Below are positions 59,106-64,000 of a stretch of 64,000 nucleotides of DNA, piece by piece. The notes beneath the pieces were generated by a model. The model was given only the letters and a program-made list of their open reading frames with translations, was not told the DNA's origin and ran no database searches. Position numbers and translations under genes: made by a program. Position 1 is the first letter of the stretch, and each line of letters begins with the position of its first letter. This stretch comes from Cardinalis cardinalis (lineage: Eukaryota > Chordata > Aves > Passeriformes > Cardinalidae), in assembly GCA_014549065.1 (NCBI GenBank), contig JACDOX010000034.1, positions 5,031,065 to 5,095,064 on the forward strand, read 5' to 3'.

Positions 59106-59366
59106 ACTGGGCACAGTCTGGACAAGAGGACGCAGTCTCAAGCTGTGCCAAGGGAGATACAGGCTAGAATTAAGGAGGAAGTTTTTCACAGAAAGAGTGG
59201 TCAAATACTGGAACCATTTACCCAGGGAAGTGGTGGAATCACCATCCCTCAAAGTGTTTAAGGGAAGACTGGATGTGGCACTTGGTCTAGTTGAAATGTT
59301 AAAACATGGGTTGGACTCAATGATCTCAAAGGTCTCTTCCAACCCAGAAATTCTGTGATTCTGTGT
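59106..59366 (+). mobile_element. CR1 LINE 3' fragment
   Basis: Contains CTCAAGCTGTGCCAAGGGAG, CAGGGAAGTGGTGGAATCAC and the terminus AACCCAGAAATTCTGTGATT followed by CTGTG, the CR1 3' UTR in plus orientation. About 260 bp survive. It is antisense to ARHGAP42. The - strand ORF at 59097-59342 is its shadow. Confidence 0.92.
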
Positions 59367-61197
59367 TTTGGGATTAACAAAACTGTTTAGGGTGAAGAAA
59401 GAACCCAGGTCACTCANTCACTAATGCCTGGGGTCTGTCCTCAACTGCCTGCAGTCAGTCTTGCTCAGACTCCCCCTATGAAAAAACAATTTTTGGAAAG
59501 ATGTTCTTTGAGCCTCTCTCTTTCTCTGATCATCACTCAATAACTGAATTAGTGAGGAGAAAGATCCTGCAGGATTCTGCCACCAGCCTGAAATCCAGCA
59601 ACTGCTCTGAAGAATTCATGCACTACATGTAAGTAAAGACAGTTCTGATGTGCTACTTTGTGTTGGCAATGAATCTTACTTTTCAATTTAAATAAGAAAA
59701 AGCCTATGGAAATAAAAAAGAAGCAGGTCAAAAATTTCTGATGTTTTTAGCCCTAACAGCAGCTCCTCTTTAAACTTTCTCCAAGCCGTGTACAACTTAG
59801 AAATCAACAGATGATTTGTGTGTTGATTTCTGCTACTGAAGAAAGAACTGAGCTTTGACACATCTATGAAACAAGCCTAGATAGTTCTATGAACCAGTGA
59901 ATACTTTTGGAAGCACTGGTGTTGAAGAAATACTAAGATGGAGGTTAAATGTCACAGTTTTCAATCAGGAATGGTAAGTACCCAAGCAAGCAGAGCATGT
60001 TTTCCCTCAAGGTGTACAAGAAAACTGCTCAGACTGAGAAAGCTACTTAGCGTTTCTGGGGTTTTCTTTGACTTGGTTTTATTTATTATTTTTTCATTTC
60101 AGTCCTACCAGGAACAATCAATAGGTCTTTTCAACGCCTTTGAAAAGTAAGGATTTTTTATTCTGTGGAAGGAGAGAATCTTTGTCAAATATTTTAGCAG
60201 AAGTCAGGAGAAATAACACTTAGTAGTTTTACTGCTACATGGAGCTTTTAGCATTCATAGCTTATAAAATTGGCTAGTTCACAGGTCATTTGTCTTACTT
60301 GCAGTGAAAAAAGAATGAGTTACAATTTTTCTCAGGTTTCAAAACATACTGCTGTTTTTCACTGCTCACTTCACATGACTCCCAATCAGTCCAGATTTAG
60401 CATTTCCTTGTTTTCCACAGATGTTCTGGGACACAGAAAGAATATCTTCCAGATGATGGTTATCATTGAAATAAAAGTTGTTAATATTATCTATGCTGAT
60501 ACAGAAAGCAGGAAAAAAATATACCAAGTATTTGAATGAAACATTCATTAAACATATCACATTTTGAATGAGCATTCACTGTGCAGGCAGTGTATAAACT
60601 GGTATTATCAGCTGTATAAATTCTATACCATATTGCAACTCAATGACTAACAGAAGTCCCAACTTCTGATTTATAGTAAAGTAATTCCTTATGTGAAATG
60701 ATTAGGATCAATTTTAGAATCAAGTTTTCTAAGGGAGAATTCAGATCACAATAGAAGTAGTACTTACATTATGAAAAAGTCCACGATTTTCCATATTAAA
60801 AAACATAGATTACAAGAAATGTCATAGAGTGCACTGCCTCTAAATTTCACATTTCTGTGAGCAACATCCTCGGACCTGAAAGTCTGCAGCTAAATAGCAA
60901 TTTTAAAAAAAATTTTATTGCTCTAGAGTTCCTTACCCATAAAGGAAGAACAGAACAACCCTTTTCAAACAATGGAAGTTATTTAAACAGAGTACCGTCC
61001 TCAGCACAGAAACTGTTAACTGTTTCATCACATTCTGTTCCGTTGGCAGGGAGCTCTGTAACCTGCAGCTGCAGCATCTGAAGGAAATCTACCACTCAGC
61101 TAAGGGGCTGATCCCATATCTGTGTCAGATAAAAATCATAGTGCTTATTATTTGTTACCATGGATACCATGAAGATATTGCTGTCCACTAAAGATTA

Positions 61198-61286
61198 CTA
61201 GAGGAAGACAACGTAATTCTCAGGGACTAGTCCTGTTTTGCCTTCATAAGTTGCCTTTAACCAGCCTGGTTCCACTGATGGATACA
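61198..61286 (-). CDS. ARHGAP42: ARHGAP42 terminal coding exon: second half of SH3 domain
   Basis: Last exon of Rho GTPase-activating protein 42 (GRAF3), a BAR-PH-RhoGAP-SH3 protein that switches off RhoA and, in vascular smooth muscle, limits contractility. 89 nt on the - strand: acceptor TTTTTTGCAG|TG, stop TAG at 61200-61198. It encodes the end of the SH3 fold, YPSVEPGWLKATYEG then KTGLVPENYVVFL. The ligand-binding Trp (GW), Pro and Tyr of the PENY motif are intact, and the protein ends directly after the SH3 as in the family. Too short to stand out as an ORF; found by looking for the missing half of the exon at 61500-61579. Confidence 0.93.
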
Positions 61287-61499
61287 CTGCAAAAAAACAT
61301 ATACACAACTTCAAACACTATTAAAAATCCCATACATGCTACATTTATTTATTTATTTAGATGGTATTTATTCAAGAGCAATTGAAAAATCAGGGCAAAA
61401 CCTGAGAGCTAAAAAGGGATTTAAGCCCCCATTTTGTAATACAGTTCACTTTTTTATAGGTTCTTTTTAATATGTAAGGCAATCTAGAACAAATCTTAC
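61287..61499 (-). other. ARHGAP42: ARHGAP42 last intron
   Basis: 213-bp intron on the - strand, donor ATG|GTAAGA (61499 downward), acceptor TTGCAG (61287). It splits the SH3 domain after the Asn of AIFSN. A short (ATTT) repeat lies at about 61341-61359. Confidence 0.9.
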
Positions 61500-61579
61500 C
61501 ATTGGAAAATATTGCCCCCTGTGGGAAAGACAGCTCATGACTATGCTCAGCCTTACAGGAATACATGGCTTTTGCTTGT
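61500..61579 (-). CDS. ARHGAP42: ARHGAP42 penultimate coding exon: first half of SH3 domain
   Basis: 80 nt on the - strand: acceptor TTTCTTTCAG|A, donor AATG|GTAAG. It encodes QAKAMYSCKAEHSHELSFPQ then GAIFSN, the N-terminal half of the GRAF-family SH3 domain (AMYSC takes the place of the ALYDY motif; the acidic RT-loop Glu residues are present). It joins in phase 1 to the exon at 61198-61286. GRAF1 and GRAF2 have different RT-loop residues, and the position tail to tail with PGR is that of ARHGAP42, so the assignment is firm. Confidence 0.93.
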
Positions 61580-64000
61580 CTGAAAGAAAAAAAATACAGG
61601 CTTGCAATAAATGAGATAACAAGGAAAAAGGTATAAAGGAAATGAAAACCTGGGGAGTATAAGAATAAGCAGATGTACAAATGCTATATGATAATGACTG
61701 GTTACACAGCAATTCAGAGGAGTAGAATTGTAGCAGATAATAACTTCAAGCTTACTGGAGTTAACAAGCACGTTATTGCAGAAAAGAGCACTCCCACTTA
61801 GATATTTAAACAGGAATATAATTTGGAACTTTTAAAATGAAGTTGTTCATTCAAATAAGTACTGAAATGAGCATACTTTTTGAAGCAAGCCATGGATTGC
61901 CTGGAGACAAATTAAAAAGTGATCATCAAGTCATTAAAGGTCTAAAAAGTTGACCTGTGAGAAACTATTGCTAATAGGTCTACAGAGGAAAATAATACTT
62001 AGAAAGTAAACATGAGACAAAAAGGAGTAATGATTCTGTGCCAGAGAAGGAGGACAGGAAAAGTCACCTCTTGGGGTCTGGCACTATGATTCTGCAAAGT
62101 ACAAAATGAAGGTTTGAACATGAAGATTGAAATTAGTTCTCTTTAGATTCCTGCACTTCACCTAATACCTTGACTTAAACTTACACACTCAGAACAATTT
62201 TACATGAGCCACCAATTTTTCTGAATTTCTTTAAACCCACACTACACTAAGTGAAGATGAACTTGTTGATCATTTCACCTTTGTGTGATATGATGGGGAA
62301 TTGCCAACTGAGGTTTCCTTCTAGCTAGGATTTATCTCAGTGACCCAATATGTGACCCGTGGCAAAGTTTAAAAGTTTTTGCATACTTTTTGAGAGTGTG
62401 TATATGCAACTGGCATGTAATCTACCATGCCTTTCTTCCATAATAGTGAGATAAAAGAGGTGCATGATAGATTAATTAACAGTGCCACATCATAAGCATT
62501 ATCATCATTCATTTGAACCTTTAAAGGGTATGAGAGTGGATGGACATATTCTGAAATTTTTATGTGAGAGCTTTCCAGAGATGATTTGTCCCTCTGAATA
62601 AAAAGCGTTGCTGTTGGTTCTCTGACTTATGACTGGACTTAATGGCATGTTTTGCCTTCATCTTAAGAGAACTAATAGCTCCTCAAGGGTTACATTCTCA
62701 GGATGAGATTTTCAGAGGAGATCAGGAATTTTGAATTGTATGATATCCAAGGGGCAGTTTATTTTCAGGGAAACATTTTTGATTTTTAGTACTGTCATCC
62801 TGGTTACATCCCATCAGCTAACTACTAGAAGATGAGCACTAGATCCCTGTTTGTCCACTTTGCTTAAATGTTAGCTTGCTCTCTGGCTGGTGTAGACTGC
62901 TCTGAGTAGAGTTTTCCCAAAAGAACTCCTTGGTTCCTCCTGTTGTGAAGAGTTTGCCACCTACACTTGACAAGATAGATGTCTTGATTTATTACTCTAT
63001 TTAATCTGTACAAGTTTACACATAATAATGTATATACAGAGGGAGCTTAGATAACATTACCAAAGGCCACACATTAACTGAAATTATTTAATCTTCTTTT
63101 TCCTCAAAGCCTACAGAAAGCACTAAAGATGTTCTAACTATCCTGACCCAAATCAGTAACACTATGACAAAACAGCCTGTTGGAATGGGTTGATCCATGC
63201 ATGACTCCTTGTTATGCAAACTCAATACACCTGTGTGGCATAATAATGGATTTTACACATCTGAAACACTAGAGTAACTGTAAAGATTGCTGTAGTTGTA
63301 ATGAACACAAAATAGTAGGTAATGAATTTACTAAATCACAGGGATTATTTAAAATCTGAATAATTTTACTATCAAGCCAGGTCCCCATGTTAATAATGGG
63401 ACACCTGAGTAATACTGTGACAAAAGACATTTAAGGCAATATTTAAATGTGAGGTAGAATTTCTTAAGTCATTCTTGAAATATGACATNTTGTTTTTATT
63501 GCCCTTAGAAAAAGTTAAGAAATTAATGCAATTTTCTCCTCTCTAATGTCTAATAATCTATTCTGTTTTCAACCTCCAACTTTATCTGATCCAATGATGT
63601 TTACCTTAAAAATAAAAGACAGGAAAACAGACTCTGTCTTAGAATTATAAAACAACAGAATTTCTAAGGTTGGAAAAGACCTCTAAAATCATCTCCTATA
63701 GAAAGACAAAGGTTCTCAGCACTTGACATTTACACAGATAAAGAAACACAAGAAGTCAGTTTCTCAAAAGCTAATGAATGATAGGATTCTTCACACTACC
63801 CTGCTCCTGAGGCAGTGCAATTATACTCCAAAGTTATCTACAAATTATCTGTGATGGTATAATGAGAGACAGATTTAAGAATATTTACTCATAATTCTGG
63901 AGCAATTTTCAAGCCCCTGGTTATTGCTTCCACACTTGATTTGATTATTTAGGTTCTCAAATTTGTTATTACTCACTTCAACCCTATCCATCTGGAGGTA
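61580..64000 (-). other. ARHGAP42: ARHGAP42 intron (continues beyond window)
   Basis: AT-rich sequence upstream of the SH3 exon. I found no further ARHGAP42 exon on the - strand to the window edge; the Ser/Pro-rich, RhoGAP, PH and BAR exons should lie further right. One small CR1 remnant is present at 63636-63705. Confidence 0.7.
63636..63705 (-). mobile_element. CR1 LINE 3' remnant
   Basis: CTTAGAATTATAAAACAACA then AAGGTTGGAAAAGACCTCTA and AAATCATCT match the reverse complement of a CR1 3' end. About 70 bp remain. Confidence 0.75.

Larger units (their letters stand above)
55691..61197 (-). other. ARHGAP42: Probable ARHGAP42 3' UTR
   Basis: Starts directly after the ARHGAP42 stop codon on the - strand and runs through AT-rich sequence without further coding exons to a - strand AATAAA at 55716-55721. 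There is a clear change to GC-richer DNA just beyond this point. A CR1 copy (59106-59366) sits inside it in the opposite direction, and a short AATAAT microsatellite lies at 57568-57598. The extent is inferred; upstream signals could also be used. Confidence 0.45.

Noticed and set aside
1..64000. Search for CRISPR, operons, tRNA, rRNA, phage or other microbial systems
   Set aside because: Nothing of the kind was seen; spliced nuclear-receptor and RhoGAP genes and CR1 repeats show ordinary bird chromosomal DNA.

Overview
This is a vertebrate nuclear genomic window, almost certainly from a bird. The evidence is a multi-exon, GT-AG spliced gene, several CR1 LINE fragments ending in the avian-type ATTCTGTG 3' repeat, one LTR-retrovirus solo LTR candidate, and a CpG-island promoter in an AT-rich background. 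There is no prokaryotic content: no operons, CRISPR, rRNA or tRNA genes were seen.

The main occupant is the complete coding region of the progesterone receptor gene PGR (NR3C3) on the + strand. It has eight coding exons at 10681-11855, 13160-13311, 24594-24710, 31974-32276, 33630-33774, 36851-36981, 40032-40189 and 41597-41752. Joined, they give 2337 nt, or 778 residues plus stop, with every junction in phase. The exon lengths (152, 117, 303, 145, 131, 158) match the known PGR structure. The protein has a divergent acidic N-terminus (PR-B start at 10681, PR-A start at 11092), a near-invariant two-zinc-finger DNA-binding domain in exons 2-3, and a complete ligand-binding domain in exons 4-8. 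Residue 567 is Cys at the site that makes the chicken receptor blind to RU486.

Bases 1-9.9 kb are upstream intergenic DNA with two CR1 fragments and one solo LTR. About 10.0-12.3 kb is the CpG island with promoter, 5' UTR and exon 1; it carries two AUG-stop uORFs and a candidate 5' UTR intron. The introns hold CR1 copies (a pair at 27.5-28.6 kb), short tandem duplications, a perfect 16-bp hairpin in intron 3, and an unexplained coding-like block on the opposite strand in intron 5. After the PGR stop, several polyadenylation signals are present (42.2, 43.6 and 49.0 kb), and a CR1 lies at 44.3-45.0 kb.

At the right end, on the - strand, are the last two coding exons of ARHGAP42 (GRAF3, a RhoGAP), encoding its C-terminal SH3 domain (61500-61579 and 61198-61286). 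Its probable 3' UTR runs left to about 55.7 kb. PGR and ARHGAP42 are therefore tail to tail, as in other amniotes. The 49-55.6 kb stretch between them is GC-richer, gene-poor DNA. Single-base Ns are frequent up to about 48.5 kb and rare after that, which is an assembly property rather than biology.
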